IMG/VR virus record: IMGVR_UViG_3300048833_000111
Coordinates: 32,218-96,217 of that record
DNA from: a virus
DNA: 64,000 nt
Strand: one strand, 5' to 3'
Program-made: the position numbers and the translations under genes
Notes under the pieces: generated by a model
Seen by the model: the letters and a program-made list of their open reading frames with translations, nothing else
Told to the model about the DNA's origin: nothing
Databases searched by the model: none
Part shown: in pieces, positions 6,874 through 17,092 of the stretch
Numbering within the stretch: position 1 is the first letter of the stretch
Layout of the letters: each line of letters starts with the position of its first letter

Positions 6874-9080
6874 TGATTAGAAAAAGTAGTGGTGTTTGGG
6901 TAGACTCTTCAGTATTTAGAGCAGAGGCAATTAAATTCCAAGAGAATGGAGTTTATTGTTCTGCTCCTATTGGTACTCCAGATTGGTTTACATATTGGGA
7001 AGAACAGTTGAGAAGATGTAGAGAAGGTTATGAAGTTGATGGTCATAAGATAACTGGTAATCACTACTTTTATTTAAATTTTACCCAAATACAAATTGTA
7101 AAAGAAGAAGATGATGATTCTGTAGTAGCAGAGAAAATCACCCAACAACCTGACTTTTGGGATGGGGATTACAATTACTTTTGGGCTTTGGAAATAGCTA
7201 AGAATGGAATCTGTACAAAGAATAGTTTAGTACCTTCAACTGAGCAGGAAAGAAAAGATTGGATAGCTTACAATAAAAAAGTAAAATTAATTAAGAAAAA
7301 AGATAGAAAGACCTATAGAAATAATCCAGAATATTTAAAGGCTAAAGAGAAAAGAGATACTATTTCTAAAGCTATATTGGATAGGTTAAATTTATTTGTA
7401 AAACCCCATCTGGATTATTTGGATGGTGGTTATCATATGATTGTAGGTAAGTCTAGAAGGAAGGGTTACTCTTATAAGGATGGTGCAATTTGTGCTAATA
7501 TTTATAATACAGTTAGAAAAGCACAGGTTATTATTGGAGCGCATGAAAAGAAGTTCCTTTATCCTAAAGGGACTATGGGTATGGCATCAGATTATTTAAA
7601 CTTCTTAAATGAACATACTGGATGGGCAAAATCTAGAGATTATGTAGATAAACAGGACCATAAAAAAGCTTCTTATAAAACAGTAGTAAATGGTGTACCT
7701 GTAGAGAAGGGTTATGAATCTGAAATATTTGCACTATCTTTTAAAGATAATCCAGATGCTGCTAGGGGAAAGGATGGTAAGATTGTACTATTAGAGGAGG
7801 CAGGAGCTTTCCCTAATTTAAAAGATGCATACAATGCTATATATCCTGCACTTACAGGGGGTTCTTATATTACTGGACAAATTATTATATTTGGAACTGG
7901 TGGGGATATGGAATCAGGTACTGTAGACTATGCTGATATGTTCTATAATCCTACTGCCTACAGATTAATGCCTTTTATAAATATATGGGATGAAAATGGA
8001 CAGGATTCTGTTTGTGGATTCTTCCATCCAGTTACTTGGAATCTTGAAGGTTTTTATGATTCACAAGGTAATTCAGATATAGAGGGTGCTACTGAGTTTG
8101 AAAATGATAGGAGACAGACATTATTGGAAGAATCCTCATCATCAACTACCCTTCAGAAACACGTACAGGAATACCCATTCTGTCCTTCAGAAGCCTTTCT
8201 TACTGTCAGTACTAACAACTTCCCTGTTATTGAGCTGAGAAACCAACTTAATAAAGTTATACATGAGAGATTACAATTGAAAAAGGGTACTCCTGTGTAT
8301 TTAGATAGGGTAAATGGAAAAGTAGTTGCAAGACCAGATTTACAGAATAAATTACAACCAGTATTAAACTATAGACCTAAGATAGAAGATTTAACTGGGT
8401 GTCCAATTATATATGAATATCCAATAGATAATCCTCCTAAAGGATTATATAAAATAGGATATGACCCATATAGGCAGGATTTATCAACAGGTGTATCTTT
8501 AGCAGCTATTTATGTATACAAGTCTTCACATAAATTCTCATATAAGAGAAACATTATAGTAGCTGAATATGTAGGTAGACCACCAGAAGCAGATGATGTA
8601 AATAGAATAGCAGCTCAATTGGCTGAACTTTACAATGCAGAAATAATGCATGAAAATGAAGTTACACATGTAAAGAATTATTTTAGAAGAACAAAACAAT
8701 TACATTTGTTAGCTGCACAACCTGATGAGGTTATCAGTAAAAATATAAAGAACTCTACTGTTGCAAGGATATATGGTATACATATGAATGAACAGTTAAA
8801 AGATGCTGGGGAGAAATATATAAAGGATTGGTTATTGGAAGTAAGAGATTATGATGAGAATGGTAGTCCAATATTAAATCTGGAAAGTATATATTCTATA
8901 GGTCTTTTAGAAGAATTAATACAATATAACAGAAAAGGAAACTTTGATAGGGTAATGTCTTTTATGATGTGCATGTTCCAAATACAAGAAGAAGATTTAG
9001 GTAAGGAATATGGCGATAAAGAAAATACAAGAGTGCAAAGTATTGTAAACTTTTTTGATAAACTAAATAAAAGAAATTAA
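6873..9080 (+). CDS. terL: Terminase large subunit
   Basis: 735 residues. It pumps DNA into the prohead and cuts the concatemer. The ATPase domain shows a Walker-A-like GKSRRKGYS (192-200) and Walker B KIVLLEEAG (303-311). The C-terminal RuvC/RNase-H-like nuclease starts near 525 with IGYDPYRQD, D531 being the likely first catalytic Asp. The length fits crAss-like TerL. It directly follows the co-chaperonin gene and precedes the portal by two bases. Confidence 0.95.
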   Translation: MIRKSSGVWVDSSVFRAEAIKFQENGVYCSAPIGTPDWFTYWEEQLRRCREGYEVDGHKITGNHYFYLNFTQIQIVKEEDDDSVVAEKITQQPDFWDGDYNYFWALEIAKNGICTKNSLVPSTEQERKDWIAYNKKVKLIKKKDRKTYRNNPEYLKAKEKRDTISKAILDRLNLFVKPHLDYLDGGYHMIVGKSRRKGYSYKDGAICANIYNTVRKAQVIIGAHEKKFLYPKGTMGMASDYLNFLNEHTGWAKSRDYVDKQDHKKASYKTVVNGVPVEKGYESEIFALSFKDNPDAARGKDGKIVLLEEAGAFPNLKDAYNAIYPALTGGSYITGQIIIFGTGGDMESGTVDYADMFYNPTAYRLMPFINIWDENGQDSVCGFFHPVTWNLEGFYDSQGNSDIEGATEFENDRRQTLLEESSSSTTLQKHVQEYPFCPSEAFLTVSTNNFPVIELRNQLNKVIHERLQLKKGTPVYLDRVNGKVVARPDLQNKLQPVLNYRPKIEDLTGCPIIYEYPIDNPPKGLYKIGYDPYRQDLSTGVSLAAIYVYKSSHKFSYKRNIIVAEYVGRPPEADDVNRIAAQLAELYNAEIMHENEVTHVKNYFRRTKQLHLLAAQPDEVISKNIKNSTVARIYGIHMNEQLKDAGEKYIKDWLLEVRDYDENGSPILNLESIYSIGLLEELIQYNRKGNFDRVMSFMMCMFQIQEEDLGKEYGDKENTRVQSIVNFFDKLNKRN

Positions 9081-9082
9081 TT

Positions 9083-11518
9083 ATGTCAGAACAAAGAGTC
9101 AGTACACAACAAAGATTGACAAGAAAACAAAAAAATGCTAATGATAAGCAGTATTTTAAAGACCAATTGGATTCCTTAGATTCATTGTCTTTTATAAATG
9201 GTGGTATCTTTACATTTGGAGAGAATGCTACTGGAATGTCAGAGTATAGAAGAATGAAAATCAACTATGATTTATTTAATAATATAGTAAATAAAACTGA
9301 TTTTGAACATGTATGTTCTCCATTTGGTAAAGAGGTTGGAGAGCTTCCAGCAGATTTTACAAACAAAGATATCATATCAGGTAAGGTTAAAGCTCTACTT
9401 GGTATGGAAATGAAAAGACCTTTTTCATGGAAAGTAGCAGCAACCAATGAGGAAGCTACTACTAGAATAGAACAAGAGGAGTTTAAACTTTTAAAGGATT
9501 TTGTAATAAACAGTATTATGTTGCCAATAAGACAACAAATAGAACAACAGTATTTAGAGCAAAGTCAAGGAAAAGAGCTTTCTCCAGATGAGCAAAGAAA
9601 AATTCAGGAACAGGTAGAACAGGAGATGCAATCTATGACACCACCTGAAGTTAAGAGGTATATGTCCAGGGAACATCAGGACCCTGCTGAAGCATTGGCA
9701 CATCAAATTTTAGAATATCTTATAGAGAAAGAAGATATAAAAATGAAATTCAATAAGGCTTGGAAACATGGTCTTATATCAGGAAGGGAAATATTCTGGG
9801 TAGGTATAGTAAATGGGGAGCCTTGTATAAGAGTTGTAAACCCATTAAGATTTGATTATGATAAAAGTCCTGATTTAGATTATATTGAAGATGGAGAATG
9901 GGCTGTATATGAAATGTATATGACTCCCTCTGAAATTGTAAAAAGCTTTGGTAGTGAACTTAGTGATGAGGATATAGATGATATATATGAAGAATACCAT
10001 AATGTAGCTAGTTTTTCAGATGACTCATTTACATTTAGAAATGATGGTGTCTCTAGTATAAATGGAGTAAGGGTGTTACATGGTGAATGGAAAGGACTTA
10101 AACCTATAAAATTTATAGAAGGGGTAGACCCTGTTACTGGAGAATTTTATGAAGATATAGTAGATGAAAGTTATCAGTTAAATGGAGAAGCTGGAGATAT
10201 AAATGAAAGAATTGAATGGATTATTACTAAGTATGAGGGTTATAGAATAGGAAGGGATAAGTATGCTTTCCTTAGAGAAGTACCAGGTCAGTATAAGGAT
10301 TTAACTAATTTATATCATTGCAAGCTATCTTTTATAGGTGCTGCCTATGATAATCTAAACTCTGAAGTTACATCTTTGGTGGATAGGATGAAATACTGGC
10401 AGTATTTTTACAATATTATAAGTTATAGAATAGAACTTCTTACTGCATCTGATGAAGGAAAGAAAATATTACTTAACTTAAATTTAATACCTAAAGGTTC
10501 AGGTATAACTTTAGAAAAGTGGATGCATTATTTTTCTGCAAATAAAATAGGTTTCTTGAATCCAAATGAAGAGGGTAATAGAAATGCAGATATCACACAG
10601 GCAGCAAAAGAAATTGATATGTCTCTTGCATCTGACATCCAAAAATATATAGCTTTAGCTGAATATATAGAAAGAAGATGTGGAGAATCTGTTGGTATTA
10701 CTAAACAAATTGAAGGGCAAATTAAAGAAGATGAGGCTGTATCTAATACTAGAACAGCAATTATACAATCTTCAAATATTATTGAACCTTACTATGAAGT
10801 GCATAATAATATAAAAAGAAATGCTCTACAAGCTCTTATTGAATGTGCTAAGGTAGCATATGCTGAATTCCAACCTAGGTATATAAACTATGTACTTGAT
10901 GATATGTCAAGAAGAATGGTCAATATAGATTATGAGTTGTTAGAAAATTCTACTTATGGCATCTTTGTATCTAATTCAATGAAGTCACATGAAGCATTAC
11001 AAATGGTACAACAATTATCACATGCAGCATTACAGAATCAAACTGCTGAACTATCTGATGTACTTAAGATTATGAGAAGTGAATCTGTACAAGAGGCAGA
11101 AGAATTACTTAAAGTTGCAGAACAAGATAGAAAAGATAGAGAGCAACAAATGCAACAACAACAACTTCAAGCTCAAGCTGAATCTGAAGAAAAAGCTAGA
11201 GAATTTAAGAGAGAGGAATGGCAACATGAAATGAATAAGATGGAGAGAGAGGAAGAACTTAAAACAGAAAGAGAACTTCAGAAACAAGCTATATTATCAC
11301 TTGGATTTAATGAAGATAAAGATTTGGATAAAGATGGTATGCCAGATGTACTTGAAGTTTATAAAGCTGGGGTAGATGCCCAAATAAAAGCAAGTAAACA
11401 AAAATTAGATGAAGACAAACTAATGCATCAAAAAGAAGTTGATAAGAAAAAGCTTGAACAAAAGGATAAAGAGATAAAAATTAAACAACAACAAGGTAAT
11501 AAAGTAGTTAAAAAGTAA
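9083..11518 (+). CDS. Portal protein
   Basis: 811 residues, the ring at the capsid vertex through which DNA passes. It follows TerL as expected. The body (about 30-640) is the crAss-like portal region; residues about 665-740 are a Gln/Glu/Lys-rich coiled coil. After it comes a perfect EF-hand-type Ca2+ loop DLDKDGMPDVLE (747-758), with Asp at 1, 3, 5 and 9, Gly at 6 and Glu at 12, and then a second highly charged helix to the C-terminus. The C-terminal tail is probably disordered or crosses into the capsid. Confidence 0.88.
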   Translation: MSEQRVSTQQRLTRKQKNANDKQYFKDQLDSLDSLSFINGGIFTFGENATGMSEYRRMKINYDLFNNIVNKTDFEHVCSPFGKEVGELPADFTNKDIISGKVKALLGMEMKRPFSWKVAATNEEATTRIEQEEFKLLKDFVINSIMLPIRQQIEQQYLEQSQGKELSPDEQRKIQEQVEQEMQSMTPPEVKRYMSREHQDPAEALAHQILEYLIEKEDIKMKFNKAWKHGLISGREIFWVGIVNGEPCIRVVNPLRFDYDKSPDLDYIEDGEWAVYEMYMTPSEIVKSFGSELSDEDIDDIYEEYHNVASFSDDSFTFRNDGVSSINGVRVLHGEWKGLKPIKFIEGVDPVTGEFYEDIVDESYQLNGEAGDINERIEWIITKYEGYRIGRDKYAFLREVPGQYKDLTNLYHCKLSFIGAAYDNLNSEVTSLVDRMKYWQYFYNIISYRIELLTASDEGKKILLNLNLIPKGSGITLEKWMHYFSANKIGFLNPNEEGNRNADITQAAKEIDMSLASDIQKYIALAEYIERRCGESVGITKQIEGQIKEDEAVSNTRTAIIQSSNIIEPYYEVHNNIKRNALQALIECAKVAYAEFQPRYINYVLDDMSRRMVNIDYELLENSTYGIFVSNSMKSHEALQMVQQLSHAALQNQTAELSDVLKIMRSESVQEAEELLKVAEQDRKDREQQMQQQQLQAQAESEEKAREFKREEWQHEMNKMEREEELKTERELQKQAILSLGFNEDKDLDKDGMPDVLEVYKAGVDAQIKASKQKLDEDKLMHQKEVDKKKLEQKDKEIKIKQQQGNKVVKK

Positions 11519-11584
11519 AAAAAGCTATTAGCTACTATTTTTAAAAATTAAGTTTAAAACTTAAAAAAATTAAATAATTAATCT

Positions 11585-11592
11585 TAAATTTG
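11585..11592 (+). promoter_or_regulatory. Promoter-like element before the scaffold gene
   Basis: TAAATTTG matches the Bacteroidota -7 consensus and lies 9 nt upstream of the ATG at 11602. The -33 region (TTAA near 11560) is a poor match. The 71-nt gap after the portal gene would give the scaffold/capsid genes an extra internal promoter. Confidence 0.5.
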
Positions 11593-11601
11593 CAACAGAT
11601 T

Positions 11602-12726
11602 ATGGCACAAGAAGAACAAGAAGGTCTATTAGGATTTAATTGGGAGAATGATGGAGATGATTTCTTTGGTATAGAACAAACTACCACAGCAACTCCATCA
11701 AAAAAAGAAAAAGAGAAAAAAGTTGAAATTGAAGAAGAGGAAGGTAATCCTACTCCACCTACATCAACTGAACCTGAGGAAGAAGAGGAAGATGATTTCT
11801 TTGAAACTTCAGAAGAGGAAGAAGAAGAGGGTGATGAAGGTAAACCAAATCCTCCAGCATCAACAAGTATCTATTCAGATGTATATAAAGATTTAAAAGA
11901 ACAAGGAATCTTTAAACATATTGAAGTAGAAGAAGGAGAAGAATTAGATGCTGACAAATTTTTTGAATTACAACAAGAGGAATATGAAGCTGAAGTAAAT
12001 GCTAGGTTGACCAATTGGGCAACTAAAGAATTGGATGAAGATGCAAAAGCATTTATTAAGTTTAAAAGAGATGGTGGTAATACTGAAGACTTCTTTAGTA
12101 TTTATTCTAAATCTACTGACCTTCCTACAGGAGATATCTCAGAGGAATCCCATCAAGATAGGGTAATTAGATACCAATTAAAGCAAGAAGGTTGGGATGC
12201 AGATGAAATAGAAGATAGATTAAGATATCTTACAGAATCTGGTAGAAAGGAAAAAGTTGCTAAAAAATATAATGCTAAGATAAAAGAGCAAAGTGAAGCT
12301 CAAAAAGCAGAAGTATTAAAGCAAGCTAATAAACAAAAAGAATTAATTCAAGCTCAAGAACAAGAGTTTAAAGATAATATTAAATCTGTATTAGATACTA
12401 CAAAAGATGTAAAAGGTATTAAAATTTCAGATAAAGATAAAATACAGTTGTATAATTTTCTAACAAAAAAAGCTCATAAGATTTCAGATACTAAATCTAT
12501 TACAGGCTTCCAAAAGAAATTAGGAGAAGCTTTCCAAGATACAAATAAGATGATACTCTTGGCAAAATTGATAAGTTCTGATTTTGATATGAAAGATTTT
12601 GAAAAAGCAACTGTAACAAAAAAGACACAACAAATAAAAAGTAATTTAGAACAGCGCAAGGGCTTAAGACCAACTAATTCTGGAAGTTCATTAGAAGGAA
12701 AAGGGCTTGCTGATTTATTTAATTAA
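11602..12726 (+). CDS. Capsid scaffolding protein (probable)
   Basis: 374 residues from ATG 11602. A TTG 12 nt upstream is open in frame, but it lies inside the TAAATTTG promoter element, so ATG is preferred. The first ~100 residues are extremely acidic with runs of Glu separated by Pro/Thr segments (low complexity), and the rest is helical and coiled-coil-prone (about 200-300), typical of scaffolding proteins that line the prohead and are removed. It lies between portal and major capsid protein, the classic scaffold position. No protease motif is visible in it. Confidence 0.7.
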   Translation: MAQEEQEGLLGFNWENDGDDFFGIEQTTTATPSKKEKEKKVEIEEEEGNPTPPTSTEPEEEEEDDFFETSEEEEEEGDEGKPNPPASTSIYSDVYKDLKEQGIFKHIEVEEGEELDADKFFELQQEEYEAEVNARLTNWATKELDEDAKAFIKFKRDGGNTEDFFSIYSKSTDLPTGDISEESHQDRVIRYQLKQEGWDADEIEDRLRYLTESGRKEKVAKKYNAKIKEQSEAQKAEVLKQANKQKELIQAQEQEFKDNIKSVLDTTKDVKGIKISDKDKIQLYNFLTKKAHKISDTKSITGFQKKLGEAFQDTNKMILLAKLISSDFDMKDFEKATVTKKTQQIKSNLEQRKGLRPTNSGSSLEGKGLADLFN

Positions 12727-12753
12727 AAAAAAGAAAACTAATAAAAACAAACT

Positions 12754-14220
12754 ATGGCAACATTAGGAAGTAGATTAAAAACAAAGCAGATGCCTTGGCA
12801 TGCTAATATGACTGAGTTGAATCACTTGGGAGCTGCTTTGATTGCTAAGCCTCACGTATTTGAAGGTAAGATGAATCAACTATTTTCTGCACAAAATTAT
12901 TATTCTGATAACCCACTATCAAGTATAGCTTGGGGTACAGGAGCAGAAAAAGTTATCACTACAATGGAGTGGGAATGGCAGTTAAAAGGTGCTAATACTA
13001 GACCTCTAGTAGTTATTGAAAATGTTGAACCAGCAGCTAATACAACTCCAGGAAAAGGTAAAGAACCATTTTTCGTAAAATTGGATGAGAATTGGTATGA
13101 AGCAGGGGATACAATAACTCCAGGTACAGCAGGTCAGAAGTATCAGTGTAGAATTATGGAGAAACCAGAGAAACATGGTAATGGTTGGATATATAAAGTT
13201 AGACTTAAGTCTGATGATTTCCAAGCATTCTTACCAGTATCTTTGTTACAACCAGGTCAACAATGGGCTAAGCTATGGGCTGAATACGAAGAAGGTGCTA
13301 ACCAAGATGGTAGTACTCAGTATGCAATGCCTTTGACACTTAGAGATTCTCTAGGTAAATTCAGAAAGAAGTATGAAGTAACAGATTACGCATCTGAAGA
13401 AGTTCTTGCAGTAAAAATTCCAGATTCAAAAGGTGGATACCATGATTCTTGGATTAAATATGCTGAAGTAGAATATTGGCAACAATGGTACAGAGAGCTT
13501 GAAAGAGCATTCTGGTATAATAGAAAAACAAAATCTGTACAAGGTTCAACAGGTAGAAGTGTAGATAACTTCTCAGGTATCCAAGAGAAACTTGAAGATA
13601 GTCATTTACACTATTACACTGAATTAACAGCTAAACTTATTGAAGAATTCTTATTGGATATCTTCTATTCAAGAGTTAAGCCAGGTTCAGGTAGAAAGAT
13701 TAAAGTATTCACAGGTGAATATGGAATGGTATTGTTCAATAGAGCTATGCAAGATATTATGGATAAGAGAGGTTGGGTTATTGCTAACCAAAACTTCAAT
13801 CCAGTACAAAAAGCTACTTCTGCATACCACTCAAATGCTTACTCTGTAGGATATCAATTCGTACAGTACAAAATGCACAATGGTGCTGAACTTGAATTAG
13901 TACACAATCCTCTATATGATGATAGAAGTATTAACTTTGAAATTGACCCAGTAACTGGTTATCCAGTAGAATCAATGAGATTTACTTTCCTTGATTTCTC
14001 AGGTGGAAATGGAGAAAGTAATGTATCTCTAGTATCTAAGAAAGATGGTTACAAATTTGGATATGTTGGTGGATTAGTAAACCCAATGGGACCTAATAAA
14101 GGTGGTCTTATGGCTCACGCAGGGGAATACTACTCAATGCACGTATCTAAAATATGTGGTGTACATATTGAAGATATCACTAAGTGTGGTGAACTTATAT
14201 TAAAAAGAAACGTAGGTTAA
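12754..14220 (+). CDS. Major capsid protein
   Basis: 488 residues, HK97-fold major capsid protein by position and by size typical of Crassvirales. It lies between the scaffold and neck genes. The codon choice is noticeably more C-containing than the neighbours (for example TTC, TAC, CAC codons in the second half), as expected for the most highly expressed gene. The segment VFTGEYGMVLFNRAMQDI (about 323-340) is the conserved strand-helix of the family. An A-rich leader replaces a Shine-Dalgarno site. Confidence 0.88.
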   Translation: MATLGSRLKTKQMPWHANMTELNHLGAALIAKPHVFEGKMNQLFSAQNYYSDNPLSSIAWGTGAEKVITTMEWEWQLKGANTRPLVVIENVEPAANTTPGKGKEPFFVKLDENWYEAGDTITPGTAGQKYQCRIMEKPEKHGNGWIYKVRLKSDDFQAFLPVSLLQPGQQWAKLWAEYEEGANQDGSTQYAMPLTLRDSLGKFRKKYEVTDYASEEVLAVKIPDSKGGYHDSWIKYAEVEYWQQWYRELERAFWYNRKTKSVQGSTGRSVDNFSGIQEKLEDSHLHYYTELTAKLIEEFLLDIFYSRVKPGSGRKIKVFTGEYGMVLFNRAMQDIMDKRGWVIANQNFNPVQKATSAYHSNAYSVGYQFVQYKMHNGAELELVHNPLYDDRSINFEIDPVTGYPVESMRFTFLDFSGGNGESNVSLVSKKDGYKFGYVGGLVNPMGPNKGGLMAHAGEYYSMHVSKICGVHIEDITKCGELILKRNVG

Positions 14221-14232
14221 GACTATTTTTCT

Positions 14233-14240
14233 TATCTTTG
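14233..14240 (+). promoter_or_regulatory. Internal promoter element after the capsid gene
   Basis: TATCTTTG, identical to the -7 element of the main operon promoter, lies 13 nt after the capsid stop codon. Initiation would be expected around 14245, exactly where a GGGGAGTA hairpin begins. No good -33 TTTG is seen. Confidence 0.45.
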
Positions 14241-14245
14241 CAAAT

Positions 14246-14268
14246 GGGGAGTAAAGATACTACTCCCC
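14246..14268 (+). promoter_or_regulatory. GC-rich hairpin between capsid and neck genes
   Basis: An 8-bp perfect stem (14246-14253 with 14261-14268, loop 7 nt) that is GC-rich for this genome. No T-run follows, so it is not a standard terminator. It would sit at the very 5' end of a transcript starting at the TATCTTTG promoter, or protect the 3' end of the capsid transcript. Confidence 0.6.
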
Positions 14269-14301
14269 TATGTAAAGAAATATTAATTAAACACGAAACA
14301 A

Positions 14302-15099
14302 ATGGCAATAGTAGAAGTAAGACCCATTGAAAAAGAAAGATGGCATAATAAAAAAGGAAAGGATTCTTTTAAAAGACCAGTAACAATTGAAGCATTAATA
14401 GATGTTAATACAGGTCAATTTGCTACAGGTCTATCAACAGAAGATAGAGAGAGGTTAGAGAAGGCTACTGGACAGAATCTATCACCAGATTATATGGTTG
14501 GAAAACCACATGAATTTTGGAATTCACCAGCAGCAGCAATTAAGTTAGAATATAAAACAAATATATTTGATACTAAAAAAGCTTTTGATGAGATAAAGGT
14601 TAAAGTACTTAAGGCATCTGATTTAGTAGCTAATTCAATGAAAGAATACGAGGAAGGTAAATTTCCAAATGCAATCTTTGTTATATTTGATGAAACTGAA
14701 GAAGTTGAAAGAAAAGCTAGTAAAGCTGCTATAAAAAGAAAAGTAGTTATAGAGAGTTCTAAATTAACAAAGTCTAGAAAGGCTGAAATAGTACAGATTT
14801 TATCTGGAGTTTCAGTTAAAAATCAAACAGAAGATTATATTGATTTGAAACTAGATGAAGAAATTGAAGATAAAGGTCCAGACAAAGTACTTGCAATAAT
14901 CCAAAGAGATAAGGCTAGAACTAGTTTACATGCATTGGTATTGGAAGCAATACAAAAAAATGTACTTAGAAAAGAGGGAACAGCAGTGTATTATATGGAT
15001 GACCAAGTAGGATTTGATTTGGAATCTGCAATAGATTATTTTGCAGATAGTAAGAACCAAGCTTTAAAAGCACAAATTTTAGAAAAAATAAACGAGTAA
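14302..15099 (+). CDS. Conserved structural protein downstream of the capsid gene
   Basis: 265 residues, no membrane segment. The N-terminal part (about 1-90) is mixed; residues about 85-160 are Lys/Glu-rich and helical; the C-terminal half is alpha/beta. It is in the same position as the protein following the major capsid gene in crAss-like genomes, so a head-completion or auxiliary capsid role is likely. A long A-rich leader and an internal promoter suggest strong expression. The exact role is not recognised. Confidence 0.6.
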   Translation: MAIVEVRPIEKERWHNKKGKDSFKRPVTIEALIDVNTGQFATGLSTEDRERLEKATGQNLSPDYMVGKPHEFWNSPAAAIKLEYKTNIFDTKKAFDEIKVKVLKASDLVANSMKEYEEGKFPNAIFVIFDETEEVERKASKAAIKRKVVIESSKLTKSRKAEIVQILSGVSVKNQTEDYIDLKLDEEIEDKGPDKVLAIIQRDKARTSLHALVLEAIQKNVLRKEGTAVYYMDDQVGFDLESAIDYFADSKNQALKAQILEKINE

Positions 15100-15100
15100 T

Positions 15101-15829
15101 ATGGATATTAGAAGTATGCACTATGACTTCAAGCAGAAGTTAAATAAAATTGACTCCCAACAATATAGGAACTTAAGAGTACCTGAAATTGATTGGAAGC
15201 TTAATGAAGCATACGAAATTTTTGTAAAATCCATAGCAGAACCAAGGTATAATAATCACTTAGGGTTTGAAGTAAATCAAAGAACAACTGATGACATAAG
15301 AACTATAGTTAAAAATAATGTAACTATAGCACCTTTTATGGTAAATGAAACTTTAAAACCAGAAGTGATATTTAATATACCAACAGATTATATGTTCTTC
15401 ATATCTGGATATGCTACTATAGAGAAACCAGGGTGTGGCTCTAAACTAGTTAGAATAAAGATAAGACAACATGATGACGAACATGAAGAGAGTTCTTTTG
15501 ATAAATCCTCATATGAATGGGGAGAAGTAAATGCTAGATTTGTAGGTAATACTATAAAAGTATTTACAGATGAAACTTTTTATGTACAAAATATAAAATT
15601 AAATTATATAAGAAAACACGCATATATTCACAATGCTCAAGACTTTTTGCCAAGCTCTAGTTATAAATTACCAAATGGTACTATATTAACAGGCTTTCAA
15701 AATTGTGAACTTCCAGAACATACACATAGAGAAATAGTGGATATAGCTGTGCTTATAGCAACTGGTGAATTGCAGATACCAGATTATCAAACAAAACAAG
15801 CAAAAATAAATTTAAATCAAATTAATTAA
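15101..15829 (+). CDS. Neck/ring protein (head-tail connector)
   Basis: 242 residues, starting one base after the upstream stop. The layout is an N-terminal helix pair (about 1-50, VPEIDWKLNEAYEIFV near 29-44), a beta-rich middle and a C-terminal helix (REIVDIAVLIATGEL, about 210-224). This is the pattern of the crAss-like ring proteins under the portal and of the connector proteins of podoviruses. Position after the capsid genes agrees. The exact ring assignment is uncertain. Confidence 0.65.
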   Translation: MDIRSMHYDFKQKLNKIDSQQYRNLRVPEIDWKLNEAYEIFVKSIAEPRYNNHLGFEVNQRTTDDIRTIVKNNVTIAPFMVNETLKPEVIFNIPTDYMFFISGYATIEKPGCGSKLVRIKIRQHDDEHEESSFDKSSYEWGEVNARFVGNTIKVFTDETFYVQNIKLNYIRKHAYIHNAQDFLPSSSYKLPNGTILTGFQNCELPEHTHREIVDIAVLIATGELQIPDYQTKQAKINLNQIN

Positions 15830-15840
15830 ACTAAAAAATT

Positions 15841-17067
15841 ATGAGTAGAAACAATCATGTGTTTCAAGTTTTAGTAACTAAAGGAAACCAAGCACCTATT
15901 GCTGCTGGTAATAGAGTTACAGACTTAGCTCCAGGTCAAATTGGTGTATTTGATTTCAACACTAATCTATCTTTAAGTGCTGCAACTCCATCTAGAAATT
16001 TCTATATGGCAGTTGGATTGGATTTAGATGGAGATACTGTTACTGATGATGTAATAAAATCTAGAGGTACACATATCCAGGGAAGAAATTCAGTATACTA
16101 TACTTACAGACCACATACTCCAGGACAACCTATGAAAGTAGTTCTAAAGGATTATACAGCAGAGTGTGAAACAGAATATGGAATTAAACTTGAACTTAGA
16201 AATCAAGAAATCTACAGAACACAAGGGTACAATCAGTTTACAAAAACTTATAGTATTGTAACTTCTTGCTGTAATGGTTGTAATCCAACATGTCCATCAG
16301 GAGATGCTAATGAGATTACTAAACTATTAAAAATTAATATTAATAATGACCCATCTGGTCTAGTAGTTGCAGAAGCTATTGCAAGACAAGATATACTAGC
16401 AGAAGATGTACCAGATTTATCTGGAGATTTAGATGCAGGTGATGTTGTTTCTGATGCAGATTTAGAAGCTATTATGGCTTATAATGCTACATTGGAAGAC
16501 CCAGCAAATATGTTGTATACTGATTTAGAAGTAACAACTGTACCACAAAAGTTGAAATCTTTTGGAGATTTAAATCTTCAATATTTCTACCCAAGAGAAG
16601 GTACTGTTATTATGAGTAAAGCAGGTTCAGATGGATTCAGATGTTCAGGTACTATTGAGGTTACTCAACAAGCTGTATTTGAAGAAGGTGCTGGATATGA
16701 TATCAAGCAATTAGAATTCTTTGCAAAAGGTTGGGATGAATCTCCATATAGAGTGTCTACTCTAAATGGTGTAGCTGATGCTAAATTCTACAACACTGAT
16801 GCAACTGTAAAATATGACCAATTTGTATTGGCTTATGAGCAAATGCATAAAAATGCTTGGTTGACATACAGTAATTCAGAAGCTACTTATATAGCTATTC
16901 CTACTACAGATGGTACAACTAGAACAGGTCTAGTAGCAATATTAGATGCTTTACTGGCAGATGAGAAATTTGATGCTAAAGCTGATGATGTAGCAGCTAC
17001 AGTAGCTAGTACATCTACTATAGAAAGAACACAGGATAAAACTCCTGCTACTGATGGTATAGGGTAA
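15841..17067 (+). CDS. Abundant virion structural protein (neck/head accessory)
   Basis: 408 residues, beta-rich, with a CCNGCNPTCPSG cysteine cluster near 142-153 and an N-terminus starting with an FQVLVTKG strand. Codon choice is relatively C-rich like the capsid gene, and a strong terminator follows, suggesting high expression. The family looks like a conserved crAss-like structural protein, but I cannot assign it to a defined ring or fibre. Confidence 0.6.
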   Translation: MSRNNHVFQVLVTKGNQAPIAAGNRVTDLAPGQIGVFDFNTNLSLSAATPSRNFYMAVGLDLDGDTVTDDVIKSRGTHIQGRNSVYYTYRPHTPGQPMKVVLKDYTAECETEYGIKLELRNQEIYRTQGYNQFTKTYSIVTSCCNGCNPTCPSGDANEITKLLKININNDPSGLVVAEAIARQDILAEDVPDLSGDLDAGDVVSDADLEAIMAYNATLEDPANMLYTDLEVTTVPQKLKSFGDLNLQYFYPREGTVIMSKAGSDGFRCSGTIEVTQQAVFEEGAGYDIKQLEFFAKGWDESPYRVSTLNGVADAKFYNTDATVKYDQFVLAYEQMHKNAWLTYSNSEATYIAIPTTDGTTRTGLVAILDALLADEKFDAKADDVAATVASTSTIERTQDKTPATDGIG

Positions 17068-17092
17068 TAAGTATTAATAATACAAAATAACC

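Noticed and set aside
11590-11601. TTG start of the scaffold gene
   Set aside because: The TTG lies within the TAAATTTG promoter element; ATG 11602 is nine bases after it and gives a normal start.
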